Source of the DNA: GH45 sp046704385
GTDB taxonomy: Bacteria; Bacteroidota; Bacteroidia; Bacteroidales; SZUA-534
Assembly (NCBI GenBank): GCA_046704385.1
Contig: JBJKSB010000078.1
Location: 1 to 13,209, forward strand
DNA: 13,209 nucleotides
Direction: 5' to 3'
Part shown: positions 1 through 6,783 of the stretch, piece after piece
Layout: each line of letters starts with the position of its first letter
Numbering within the stretch: position 1 is the first letter of the stretch
Program-made: the position numbers and the translations under genes
Notes under the pieces: generated by a model
Seen by the model: the letters and a program-made list of their open reading frames with translations, nothing else
Databases searched by the model: none
Told to the model about the DNA's origin: nothing

Positions 1-365
1 GAGTTGAAATGACAGGTTATTTGCGGGGAAATAAGCTCTATAAAATTGATGTCCATAAAAAAAGCGAAACCATCTATTTACCGCAGGATGAATACGGTAT
101 TATGGGAGCCAACATAAGCAAAAGTGAAAACATTACCATACTGCTGAATAATAATTCAATTAGCAGGATTATTTACCGGAAGGGTTACGAAGGTGCAATG
201 AACCCGCTTAAAGACCTTTCACCTAAAGATTTAAAAGTCAGGGATTTTGTGTGGCTTGAAAATGAACGTCCATTGGTGCCAAATGATGTATTCCGTTGGA
301 AAAGTAACTGGTACACTGAATTAATGGAGCGGGCTGTTAAAGACCGCATGCCTGCTAAAAATTAA
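1..365 (+). CDS. OstA/LptA-like protein, C-terminal fragment
   Basis: The reading frame is open from the left edge (in phase from base 3) to a TAA at 363-365, so this is the 3' end of a longer gene. The first ATG at base 9 is probably internal. The 120 or so visible residues contain short beta-strand-like stretches and the segment KIDVHKKSETIYLPQDEYGI, followed by LKDLSPKDLKVRDFVWLENERP. I recognise this as the tail of the Bacteroidota OstA-like family, which is related to LptA and thought to act in the periplasm in lipopolysaccharide transport. No signal peptide can be seen because the N-terminus lies outside the window. The family assignment is from memory of the conserved tail and is moderately sure. 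A bidirectional terminator follows at once, so the gene ends its transcription unit here. Confidence 0.7.
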   Translation, partial: VEMTGYLRGNKLYKIDVHKKSETIYLPQDEYGIMGANISKSENITILLNNNSISRIIYRKGYEGAMNPLKDLSPKDLKVRDFVWLENERPLVPNDVFRWKSNWYTELMERAVKDRMPAKN

Positions 366-371
366 ATTAAA

Positions 372-397
372 AAGGCTGTCCAAAATTGAACAGCCTT
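372..397. terminator. Bidirectional intrinsic terminator between convergent genes
   Basis: A perfect 8-bp stem, AAGGCTGT (372-379) with ACAGCCTT (390-397), encloses a 10-base loop. It lies between the stop of the OstA-like gene (365) and the stop of the convergent DUF2795 gene (418). Read on the minus strand the stem is followed by TTTAATTTAAT, a fair U-tract. Read on the plus strand the tail is AAAGTTTATAATCTTTC, which is weaker. It can serve both transcripts but should be the better terminator for the minus-strand genes. Confidence 0.75.
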
Positions 398-417
398 AAA
401 GTTTATAATCTTTCATT

Positions 418-639
418 TTAATATTCATCCTCATTAAAGAAGAAATCATCCTTACTTGGGTAATCAGGCCAAATATCATCAATACTTTCAAATATTTCGC
501 CTTCTTCCTCAATTTCCTGAAGGTTCTCAATTACTTCTAGCGGAGCGCCCGATCTGATGGCGAAGTCAATCAATTCTTCTTTGGAGGCGGGCCATGGAGC
601 ATCTTCTAATTTTGAAGCTAATTCAAGTGTCCAATACAT
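418..639 (-). CDS. DUF2795 domain protein, small acidic
   Basis: This is a 73-residue acidic protein starting MYWTLELASKLEDAPWPASK and ending in a Glu/Asp-rich tail (FFFNEDEY). The central part, EELIDFAIRSGAPLEVIENLQ (residues 21-41), matches the DUF2795 pattern, in which a helix is followed by a G(A)PxxVxxNL turn. The length is normal for the short Bacteroidota form, and there is no signal peptide or membrane segment. The molecular function is unknown. The ATG is preceded by an A-rich stretch with AAAA at -13 to -10, typical of translation starts in this phylum. The gene lies 63 bases after the adenosyltransferase and has its own -7-like box in that gap, so it may be transcribed separately. 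Confidence 0.85.
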   Translation of the reverse strand: MYWTLELASKLEDAPWPASKEELIDFAIRSGAPLEVIENLQEIEEEGEIFESIDDIWPDYPSKDDFFFNEDEY

Positions 640-677
640 ATTAATTAATTTTGTGTATTACAATTTTCAAAATTTTG

Positions 678-685
678 CAAATATA
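678..685 (-). promoter_or_regulatory. Candidate Bacteroidota -7 box for the DUF2795 gene
   Basis: On the minus strand this reads TATATTTG, a full match to the TAnnTTTG box of the Bacteroidota primary sigma factor. It lies just after the stop of the upstream gene and would give a leader of about 30 bases before the ATG at 639. I found no good -33 TTTG at the expected distance, so the call rests on the -7 box and its placement alone. Confidence 0.35.
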
Positions 686-702
686 TATAAAAAAAATCCA
701 TA

Positions 703-1251
703 TTACCGCTGTGGATTCCAAGTTATTTCTTCACAATTTAATTCATCGGCTAATTTTCTTGATAAGATGAAGAAATAATCGGACAAGCGGTTTAAGTACT
801 TCATTACCATGGTTCCATGGTTTTCTTCCTCAATAACTTTTATCACCAGTCTTTCGGCTCGCCGGCATACGGTTCGTGCAATATGGCAGTATGAAACGGA
901 AGGATGTCCGCCAGGTAAAATAAATTTTGTTAACAGAGGTAGTTTTTTTTCATGTTGGTCAATTTCTGTTTCTACCTTTTGTATGTCGTCTTCAGATATT
1001 TCAGGAAGTATAAATTCGTTAGAAGCTGCATCTGCTGCCAATATGGTGGCGCAAGTCATTAGCCGGTCCTGTACTTGTAGCAGGAATAATTTGTGCTCTT
1101 TGTTTTCTATAGTGTCATGCAGGTATCCGGTGTGAGCCATAAGTTCATCAATAGTACCATAGGCATCAATCCTGATGTGGTTTTTTGATACCCTTCTTCC
1201 GCCAATTAATGAGGTAGTACCTTTATCCCCGGTTTTGGTATAAACTTTCAT
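703..1251 (-). CDS. Cob(I)alamin adenosyltransferase, PduO type
   Basis: This enzyme transfers the adenosyl group of ATP to cob(I)alamin or its precursors, giving the coenzyme form of vitamin B12. It is a 182-residue cytosolic protein of the all-helical PduO family, and the length is normal. Diagnostic motifs are the N-terminal ATP-binding segment TKTGDKGTTSL (5-15), YGTIDELMAH (31-40), RTVCRRAERL (126-135) and the C-terminal YLNRLSDYFF (152-161). The ATG at 1251 begins MKVYTKTGDKG, as is usual for the family. The gene follows the ABC ATPase gene by only 12 bases and is probably co-transcribed with it. No other cobalamin gene lies in the window, so a role in salvage or in serving B12-dependent mutases is inference only. 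Confidence 0.93.
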   Translation of the reverse strand: MKVYTKTGDKGTTSLIGGRRVSKNHIRIDAYGTIDELMAHTGYLHDTIENKEHKLFLLQVQDRLMTCATILAADAASNEFILPEISEDDIQKVETEIDQHEKKLPLLTKFILPGGHPSVSYCHIARTVCRRAERLVIKVIEEENHGTMVMKYLNRLSDYFFILSRKLADELNCEEITWNPQR

Positions 1252-1263
1252 GTATACAATTAC

Positions 1264-1956
1264 TTAATTAACCATCACTTTTTCATCGCTTTCTATTACA
1301 CCATCGCGCAACCTGACGACTCTTTTCGCATGAAGTGCTATATCTTCCTCATGCGTAACCAGCACAATGGTGTTCCCGTTTTTGTGTAATTCATCAAGTA
1401 AACGCATAATCTCCTCTGAGGTTTTCGAGTCAAGGTTTCCGGTGGGCTCATCGGCAAGAATAAGTGAAGGAGAATTTACCAAAGCCCTGGCAATGGCAAC
1501 TCTTTGCCGTTGTCCCCCGGACATTTCATTGGGTTTGTGATCCATTCTGTCTTTTAATCCAACCAATTCAAGCGAATGTTTGGCCAATTCCTGTCGTTTG
1601 GCCTTAGGGAAACCTGCATATATAAGTGGAACACCAACATTTTCAATGGCATTGTATCGGGGCAATAAATTAAAAGTCTGAAAAATAAAACCAATTTCTT
1701 TATTGCGAATGGCTGAAAGTTTTTCATCCTCTAAACTACTGACATCATTGCCATTAAGCCAGTATTGACCCTGTGAAGGGGTGTCGAGACAACCAATAAT
1801 ATTCATTAAAGTTGATTTTCCCGAACCTGATGGGCCCATTATGGCTACATATTCGTTAGGCATAATGTTTAAGTCAACACCAGCCAATGCATGCACCTCC
1901 TGTGTACCCACCTGGTAGGTTTTTTTTATCTTTTTAATGTCAATTACTGAATTCAT
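1264..1956 (-). CDS. ABC transporter ATP-binding protein, LolD/MacB class
   Basis: This is a 230-residue ATPase subunit on the cytoplasmic face of an ABC exporter or lipoprotein-release type complex. All nucleotide-binding motifs are intact: Walker A GPSGSGKST (41-49), Q-loop at Gln93 in FIFQTFNLLPR, signature MSGGQRQRVAIARAL (145-159), Walker B LILADEPTGNLDS (165-177), and the H-loop histidine in VTHEED (202). The FNLLPR stretch and EPTGNLD are typical of the MacB/LolD branch, whose partners are FtsX-like permeases. No permease gene is adjacent, so the substrate cannot be read from context. It is followed by the cobalamin adenosyltransferase after 12 bases, which suggests one transcript. LolD and MacB cannot be separated on sequence alone here. 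Confidence 0.92.
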   Translation of the reverse strand: MNSVIDIKKIKKTYQVGTQEVHALAGVDLNIMPNEYVAIMGPSGSGKSTLMNIIGCLDTPSQGQYWLNGNDVSSLEDEKLSAIRNKEIGFIFQTFNLLPRYNAIENVGVPLIYAGFPKAKRQELAKHSLELVGLKDRMDHKPNEMSGGQRQRVAIARALVNSPSLILADEPTGNLDSKTSEEIMRLLDELHKNGNTIVLVTHEEDIALHAKRVVRLRDGVIESDEKVMVN

Positions 1957-2030
1957 TGTATTACGAATTATGGTTTCAATGTTGTTAAACGTAAAAGTAA
2001 TTATTAAATTATGGAATTTATAATCAGCAG

Positions 2031-2822
2031 TTAAAACCTGACGTTAAAATGCTGCCGGGTTAGTCTATCTTTAAAAAATACCAGCCCCATATGAAATAAA
2101 TCAATAGTTATAATAACCTCTTTATTGTTCATTATTTTTTCCCAGGCTTGCTCCATTTCAGATGACGAATGGATGTCATCAAAAACAAAAATACTACCAC
2201 TATTTTTATAAGCAAGGCACTGTTCAAAATATTTTATTGTAGCACCCAATTGATGATTGCCATCAAAAAATATGAAATCAACATTTTTAAGCCGATTTAA
2301 AGCCCGGTTTAATGTCTCATCAATATTGCCTGTAATTAATTCTATATTTTTTAGATTAAGTTTTTCGAAAGTTTGTTTGGCGTACTTACTTATTTCAGGG
2401 CAACCTTCAAGCGTAATAACCTTCGATTTTTTTGATACCGATGCCATATAACTTGTGGTAATTCCCAGTGAAGTACCAATCTCAAGTATTTGTTGGCTTT
2501 TAAAATAGTTAATTAGCCTGAATAATAATTGAGCCTGTCTTGCTGGTTTGAGTGTGGTTTTCGCAATAAACGAGATTTTTCTTTTCGTACTATTTGTGGA
2601 CTTGCTCCCGGAGCCAAAGTCGGTAACTTCTATTTTTTTTTTGTTTTTTAATAATGTTTCCCTTTGTTTTTCAATAGTTGGGAAGCTATAAAAAGGGGTA
2701 AAATCGCGAATAATTTCTGTCACCAGGTAAAATACAAAAGGCGAATGTATGCCGAACCCTTTTGAATGATAGGAGCCCAACCAATGGTTGATGAATTTAA
2801 ATACCTGGCGTAATTTGAACAT
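2031..2822 (-). CDS. Class I SAM-dependent methyltransferase
   Basis: This is a putative methyltransferase of about 263 residues with a Rossmann-fold SAM-binding region. From the ATG at 2822, the glycine-rich motif I is ILEIGTSLGITTSYMA (near residues 112-127), and the acidic end of strand 2 is VITLEG. An IFFDGNH motif (about 184-190) and FVFDDIHSS (about 212-220) resemble the O-methyltransferase group (Methyltransferase_24-like). A second glycine motif, VTDFGSGSK, lies earlier (about 66-74) and is, as far as I recall, a feature of this Bacteroidota subfamily. The frame also has an upstream TTG at 2843, but I prefer the ATG at 2822. That ATG sits directly behind a small hairpin. The substrate is unknown. 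The 74-base gap to the ABC ATPase gene leaves co-transcription open. Confidence 0.8.
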   Translation of the reverse strand: MFKLRQVFKFINHWLGSYHSKGFGIHSPFVFYLVTEIIRDFTPFYSFPTIEKQRETLLKNKKKIEVTDFGSGSKSTNSTKRKISFIAKTTLKPARQAQLLFRLINYFKSQQILEIGTSLGITTSYMASVSKKSKVITLEGCPEISKYAKQTFEKLNLKNIELITGNIDETLNRALNRLKNVDFIFFDGNHQLGATIKYFEQCLAYKNSGSIFVFDDIHSSSEMEQAWEKIMNNKEVIITIDLFHMGLVFFKDRLTRQHFNVRF

Positions 2823-2823
2823 A

Positions 2824-2842
2824 TGCTGATTTATTTTCAGCA
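2824..2842 (-). promoter_or_regulatory. Hairpin directly before the methyltransferase start codon
   Basis: On the minus strand TGCTGA (2842-2837) pairs with TCAGCA (2829-2824) around the loop AAATAAA. The structure ends one base before the ATG at 2822-2820. Folded in mRNA it would sit over the ribosome landing site and could reduce translation. If the TTG at 2843 were used instead, the stem would be coding sequence. Only the pairing is seen; the effect is inferred. Confidence 0.4.
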
Positions 2843-2993
2843 AATAAAATCAATTTTGAGGTAAATATGGTATTTGAGTGTTAAATAATCAAAAAGGAAT
2901 TTTTGTTGTGAGATGCTCTATTCATAGACTAGACAGAATGAGAATTTTTAGAATAAATGCAAAATGTTTGTTTGAATTAGAACTGACTTAAGT

Positions 2994-4244
2994 TCACTTG
3001 CTCCTGATTTTACCATCACTTTCCACAATCCACTTATACGAGGTTAGTTCTTCCAGGGCCATCGGACCACGGGCATGTAATTTCTGCGTTGAAATTCCTA
3101 TTTCAGCACCCAATCCAAATTGTGCCCCGTCGGTAAAAGCGGTTGAGGTATTACTATAAACAGCTGCGGCATCTACCATTTTAGTAAAATAATTCAGATT
3201 TTCCTGGTTTTCTGAAATAATGGCTTCGCTGTGTTTTGAACTGTAGATATTAATATGTTCCAATGCACTTTGCACAGAATCTACCGTTTTAATCGACATT
3301 TTCATCGATAAAAACTCGGTGCCAAACGATTCAGGAGTAGCTTGTTCAAGTAAATTATCAGGATAAATTCCTTTTAAAATCTGGTAGGAGGATTCGTCGG
3401 CATAAATTAACACACCGGCTTTGCTGCATAAATCAACCAGGTAAGGCAAATCATTTAATCGTGACCGGTGAATTACCAGGCAGTCGAGGGCATTACAAAC
3501 ACTTACCCGCCGGGTTTTTGCATTATTAATTATTAACTGACCTTTATCTTTATCTCCAAATTCATCAAAGTATGTGTGGCAAATTCCTGCACCGGTTTCA
3601 ATTACAGGAACGGTGGCATTTCCCCTTACAAAATTGATCAGATTCTGGCTGCCACGTGGGATGATTAAGTCGACATATTTGTTGGCACCAAGTAGCTGCG
3701 CAGTTTCTTCCCGGCCTGTGGGTAATAAGGCGATGGTATTTTCATCAATATTATGATTGGTAAGTACCTGTTTAATAATATTCACCAAAATGGTATTTGA
3801 ATCGATAGCATCCGATCCGCCTTTTAAGATACAGGTATTTCCTGATTTCAGGCAAAGTGCGAAAACATCAAAAGTAACATTGGGGCGGGCCTCATAAATA
3901 ATACCGATTACACCGAATGGCACGGATATTTTAGTGATATTCAGTCCACTGGGCGGAGTTTGTTGCATAAGAATTTTTCCAAGCGGTGATGGCAAAGAGG
4001 CTACATTCCGCATATCGGCAGTAATTCCCAATATACGATCGCGGGTTAATTGCAGGCGGTCATATTTTGGGTCGTTACTATCCATACGATCCAAATCCTT
4101 CCTGTTCTCTGATAGAATTTCATCAACCCGGTTATCAGCTGAATCAGCTATTTCGATAAGCACAGCATTTATTTCGGCATCGGTTAATAAATTTAATTTC
4201 CGGCTGGCTATTCGTACTTTTTCAAAAATTGGGGTACAATCCAT
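2994..4244 (-). CDS. proA: Glutamate-5-semialdehyde dehydrogenase (gamma-glutamyl phosphate reductase)
   Basis: This is the second enzyme of proline synthesis. It reduces gamma-glutamyl phosphate to glutamate-5-semialdehyde with NADPH in the cytosol. The 416-residue length is typical for ProA. Family landmarks are VPFGVIGIIYEARPNVT (108-124), the substrate/cofactor region IIPRGSQNLI (194-203), the catalytic cysteine at Cys250 in TRRVSVCNALD, and the C-terminal FGLGAEIGISTQ (376-387) followed by HARGPMALEELTSYKW. It begins 41 bases after the proB stop and is certainly in the same operon. The short gap holds three copies of CTAATGA (minus strand), which looks like chance or weak slippage. No strong terminator follows the stop; there is only a 5-bp dyad overlapping it. 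Confidence 0.97.
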   Translation of the reverse strand: MDCTPIFEKVRIASRKLNLLTDAEINAVLIEIADSADNRVDEILSENRKDLDRMDSNDPKYDRLQLTRDRILGITADMRNVASLPSPLGKILMQQTPPSGLNITKISVPFGVIGIIYEARPNVTFDVFALCLKSGNTCILKGGSDAIDSNTILVNIIKQVLTNHNIDENTIALLPTGREETAQLLGANKYVDLIIPRGSQNLINFVRGNATVPVIETGAGICHTYFDEFGDKDKGQLIINNAKTRRVSVCNALDCLVIHRSRLNDLPYLVDLCSKAGVLIYADESSYQILKGIYPDNLLEQATPESFGTEFLSMKMSIKTVDSVQSALEHINIYSSKHSEAIISENQENLNYFTKMVDAAAVYSNTSTAFTDGAQFGLGAEIGISTQKLHARGPMALEELTSYKWIVESDGKIRSK

Positions 4245-4285
4245 TGTTCTTCATTGTTTCATTAGTAAATGTACTCATTAGCTCA

Positions 4286-5386
4286 TTAGTTTGTTTCATT
4301 CAACACCAGGTAATCGTAATGAATAAATGGCTTTTTCCTTTTTTCGCCTTTGAGTTCAGTTGCGTTTGCTGAACTGTATTGTGATTTGCCAATTCCAATT
4401 TGTTGATTTTTTTCATCTATAATTCGAACCAGATCACCTTTTTCAAAAACCCCTTCGATCCGTGTAATTCCTATAAGCAGTAGACTGGTTGCAGTGTTAC
4501 CAAGCAATGCTTCACGAGCCCCCTTGTTTATGTATACAATTCCTTTAGCAAAAGTATCGGAATGCGAAAGCCATTTTCTTACGCTGTTCGATTTGCTTTT
4601 ATTGGCAATAAAGCGGGTACATGAAGTATTTTTCCGGGTTAGTACATCGGTAATAATATTTTTGTGTGTACCATTGGCAATAATTACCTCAATGCCTTCA
4701 TTTGCAATTTTTCGGGCAATATTACATTTTGTAATCATACCACCCCTTCCAAAACCCGATTTTAGGGTTGAAATGTAATTATCTAATTTTTCGGTATTTT
4801 CAGTTATTTCAGTAATAAGCTCAACCCCTTCATCGCCGGGCTTGCCGGTAAATACACCATCAACATTTGATAGTATTACCAGCGCATCACAATCCATCAT
4901 TGATGCGATCAATCCCGATAATTCATCGTTGTCGGTAAACATCAGTTCGGTTACGGCAATAGTATCATTCTCATTAACAATGGGAACCACTCCGTTTTCA
5001 AGCATGGCAAGAATACAGTTTTTCATATTCAGATAATGCCTCCGGTCACCAAAGTTTTCTTTAGTGGTTAAAACCTGGGCACTTTGAATACCATGATTTT
5101 TAAATAAATCCAGGTACAGCGACATAAGTTTAACTTGCCCAATTGCTGCTAAAACCTGCTTGGAGGCAACCAGGCTGGTCTTTTTCGAAATATTAAACTC
5201 GCTTTGACCCGCTGCCACCGCACCCGATGTAATTAATATTATTTCTTTACCGGTTTCATGAAAGGTGGCTATCTGGCTTACCAGGTGATTAATTTGCTTT
5301 ATATCTAAGGTACCATCACTTTTGGTAAGCACATTACTGCCAACTTTAATGGCAATCCGGTTAAACTTAGTGGTATAAGTATTCAT
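4286..5386 (-). CDS. proB: Glutamate 5-kinase with C-terminal PUA domain
   Basis: This is the first and normally proline-inhibited step of proline synthesis, which phosphorylates glutamate with ATP to gamma-glutamyl phosphate. The 366 residues have the standard two-part layout: an amino acid kinase domain (about 8-255) and a PUA domain (about 274-366). Visible motifs are the phosphate-binding IAIKVGSNVLT (11-21), ITSGAVAAG (52-60), IVNENDTIAV (136-145), DNDELSGLIA (152-161) and the glycine-rich GRGGMITK (213-220). The ATG at 5386 gives the expected N-terminus. The gene is divergent from nifH across about 500 bases and leads the proBA operon. A candidate -7 box lies 32 to 39 bases upstream of the start. 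Confidence 0.97.
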   Translation of the reverse strand: MNTYTTKFNRIAIKVGSNVLTKSDGTLDIKQINHLVSQIATFHETGKEIILITSGAVAAGQSEFNISKKTSLVASKQVLAAIGQVKLMSLYLDLFKNHGIQSAQVLTTKENFGDRRHYLNMKNCILAMLENGVVPIVNENDTIAVTELMFTDNDELSGLIASMMDCDALVILSNVDGVFTGKPGDEGVELITEITENTEKLDNYISTLKSGFGRGGMITKCNIARKIANEGIEVIIANGTHKNIITDVLTRKNTSCTRFIANKSKSNSVRKWLSHSDTFAKGIVYINKGAREALLGNTATSLLLIGITRIEGVFEKGDLVRIIDEKNQQIGIGKSQYSSANATELKGEKRKKPFIHYDYLVLNETN

Positions 5387-5417
5387 ATATATACATGCTG
5401 AATAACATATTTTGATG

Positions 5418-5425
5418 CAAATTTA
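5418..5425 (-). promoter_or_regulatory. Candidate -7 box of the proB promoter
   Basis: The minus strand reads TAAATTTG, a full match to the Bacteroidota TAnnTTTG box. It would start a transcript about 25 bases before the proB ATG. The nearest TTG upstream leaves only 14 bases between the boxes, shorter than usual, so support is partial. Confidence 0.3.
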
Positions 5426-5491
5426 TGATTTAAGTGCAACAATCCATGAAATAAAGCGATTATTTCTAAATAAAAGAGCAAAAAGAGGATC

Positions 5492-5533
5492 ATGTATATT
5501 TATACATATATTAATCAAATCGTGTATAAATAT
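5492..5533. repeat. AT-rich palindrome with a second copy of its half-site
   Basis: ATGTATA (5492-5498) and TATACAT (5501-5507) form a perfect palindrome with a two-base spacer. The 11-mer TGTATAAATAT occurs inside it on the minus strand (5496-5506) and again on the plus strand at 5523-5533. TATACAT also recurs at 5390-5396, next to the proB start. This could be an operator for a dimeric regulator shared by proB and nifH. In such AT-rich DNA some of it may be chance. Confidence 0.45.
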
Positions 5534-5654
5534 TAAAACAGGTAGTCTCTCTTTAATTTGATTATACAAGTCATCGGATGAGTTCTTAATTTATAAGTAA
5601 TTCGTTCAATTCAATTTTTAATCTTCTCCAATTGATTTTTGTCGTTTTGTTTTG

Positions 5655-5700
5655 CCTACATTTTGGTGAATTATACCACAATATCCTACAAAAATGTAGG
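5655..5700. repeat. Nested inverted repeats upstream of nifH
   Basis: CCTACATTTT (5655-5664) is an exact inverted copy of AAAATGTAGG (5691-5700). The same right arm also pairs with a nearer CCTACA (5685-5690) around AAAA. Between the outer arms, TGGT (5664-5667) and ACCA (5675-5678) form another small dyad. The two pairings of TGTAGG exclude each other, so the element could be three binding half-sites in DNA or a two-state fold in RNA. TACATTTTG (5657-5665) also resembles a -7 box with one extra base, so a promoter could overlap it. Confidence 0.55.
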
Positions 5701-5813
5701 AAAATCTGACCGTGCCAAAAAGAGCCTGAAAAAAATATTAAAAAGTTAATGTGTTGAAAAAGAAATAAATACGGCCTTGTGCAAACGTTAATGGATGAAT
5801 CCGGTTATTTGGA

Positions 5814-5830
5814 TTGGCATACAACGTGTA
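5814..5830 (+). promoter_or_regulatory. Weak -24/-12-like promoter candidate for nifH
   Basis: TTGGCAT followed by six bases and TGTA resembles the sigma-54 consensus (TTGGCAC with TTGCA): the -24 GG is present and the spacing is right. The -12 pair is GT instead of the near-invariant GC. If used, it would start transcription near 5841 and give a leader of about 44 bases. No sigma-54 regulator gene or clear NifA site is visible, so this is only a candidate. Confidence 0.25.
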
Positions 5831-5884
5831 AAATATCCGGCATGGAAAATATTTGAAAATTTATAACATCTAAAATTTAAGGTT

Positions 5885-6709
5885 ATGAGAAAAATTGCGA
5901 TTTATGGAAAAGGCGGCATAGGAAAATCAACTACAACACAGAATACAGTAGCCGGTTTGGCCGAGATGGGAAAAAACATTATGGTGGTAGGATGCGATCC
6001 TAAGGCAGATTCAACACGATTGCTATTAGGAGGTTTGGCTCAGAAAACTGTATTGGATACACTTCGCGAAGAAGGTGAAGACGTTGAACTTGATGATGTA
6101 ATTAAAGAAGGTTACAGTGGGGTGCGCTGCGTTGAATCAGGCGGTCCTGAGCCTGGAGTAGGTTGTGCCGGACGTGGTATTATTACATCCATAAATTTGC
6201 TTGAGCAACTTGGAGCCTGGGATGATAAATATAAAATTGACTACACATTTTATGATGTATTGGGTGATGTCGTATGTGGTGGATTTGCAATGCCTATCCG
6301 CGACGGTAAGGCCGAGGAAATTTACATTGTGGTTTCAGGCGAGATGATGGCCATGTATGCAGCCAACAATATATGTAAGGGTATTAAAAAATATGCGCAA
6401 AGTGGTACGGTTCGTTTAGGAGGATTAATTTGTAATTCACGAAAGGTTGATAACGAATCGGCTATGATTGAGGAGTTAGCCCGTAAACTGGGAACCAAAA
6501 TGATACACTTTGTTCCTCGTGATAACATGGTTCAGCATGCTGAAATTAACCGTAAAACAGTAATCGATTATAGTCCTGAACATGGTCAGGCTGACGAGTA
6601 CAGAACGCTTGCCAAGGCTATTGATGAAAATGACATGTTTGTTATTCCAACACCGCTTGAAATACCTGATTTGGAGAAATTATTAATTGATTTTGGTATT
6701 GCAAACTAA
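5885..6709 (+). CDS. nifH: Nitrogenase iron protein (dinitrogenase reductase)
   Basis: NifH is the homodimeric electron donor of nitrogenase. It uses MgATP hydrolysis to pass electrons from its single [4Fe-4S] cluster to the NifD/NifK protein, and also helps build FeMo-cofactor. The 274 residues include the P-loop YGKGGIGKSTT (7-17), the DPKADST switch segment (38-44), cluster ligands Cys94 (GVGCAGRGI) and Cys131 (DVVCGGFAMPIR), and Arg97, the family's ADP-ribosylation site. The length is close to the clostridial form and shorter than that of Azotobacter. The ATG is preceded by CTAAAA at -15 and AAGG close to the start. The stop overlaps a TAATG that opens into the nifI1 frame. Head gene of the operon. 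Confidence 0.98.
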   Translation: MRKIAIYGKGGIGKSTTTQNTVAGLAEMGKNIMVVGCDPKADSTRLLLGGLAQKTVLDTLREEGEDVELDDVIKEGYSGVRCVESGGPEPGVGCAGRGIITSINLLEQLGAWDDKYKIDYTFYDVLGDVVCGGFAMPIRDGKAEEIYIVVSGEMMAMYAANNICKGIKKYAQSGTVRLGGLICNSRKVDNESAMIEELARKLGTKMIHFVPRDNMVQHAEINRKTVIDYSPEHGQADEYRTLAKAIDENDMFVIPTPLEIPDLEKLLIDFGIAN

Positions 6710-6768
6710 TGTTAAAAGTTGAACTAAAAAACGCATCATTTTTAAAATATATTCATTTGATAAACCTG

Positions 6769-6783
6769 TTAAAAATTGAAATT
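6769..6783 (+). promoter_or_regulatory. A-rich translation start region that fixes the nifI1 start
   Basis: The 15 bases before the ATG at 6784 begin TTAAAA. The same hexamer lies at exactly -15 before nifI2 (7118), nifD (7527) and nifK (9200), and CTAAAA lies at -15 before nifH (5870). No purine-rich Shine-Dalgarno box is present. The shared position supports 6784, not 6709, as the nifI1 start. Confidence 0.6.

Larger units (their letters stand above)
5387..5884. other. Divergent intergenic region between proB and nifH
   Basis: About 500 bases with no plausible coding sequence and no tRNA. It must carry the promoters for proBA (leftward) and the nif operon (rightward). The region is very AT-rich and holds two separate groups of inverted repeats (5492-5533 and 5655-5700) and an element resembling a -24/-12 promoter close to nifH. 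The stretch from 5534 to 5654 shows nothing I can name. The region is long compared with the other gaps in this window, which fits a regulatory function or an unannotated small RNA. Neither can be shown from the sequence. Confidence 0.8.

Noticed and set aside
809..1135. Plus-strand open frame of about 108 codons inside the adenosyltransferase gene
   Set aside because: It is fully antisense to a conserved enzyme and has no recognisable domain.
2005..2020. Stem TAAATT/AATTTA after the methyltransferase gene
   Set aside because: It is made only of A-T pairs and lacks a U-tract, so it is not a credible terminator.
2980..2995. Dyad GAACT/AGTTC at the proA stop codon
   Set aside because: The stem has only five base pairs, overlaps the stop codon and has no U-run after it.
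4259..4289. Three copies of TCATTAG between proB and proA
   Set aside because: A seven-base AT-rich motif at uneven spacing, partly overlapping the proB stop; too weak to call a functional repeat.
5712..5718. TTGGCAC on the minus strand, a perfect sigma-54 -24 element pointing toward proB
   Set aside because: The matching -12 position reads GATTT with no GC, so only half of the promoter is present.
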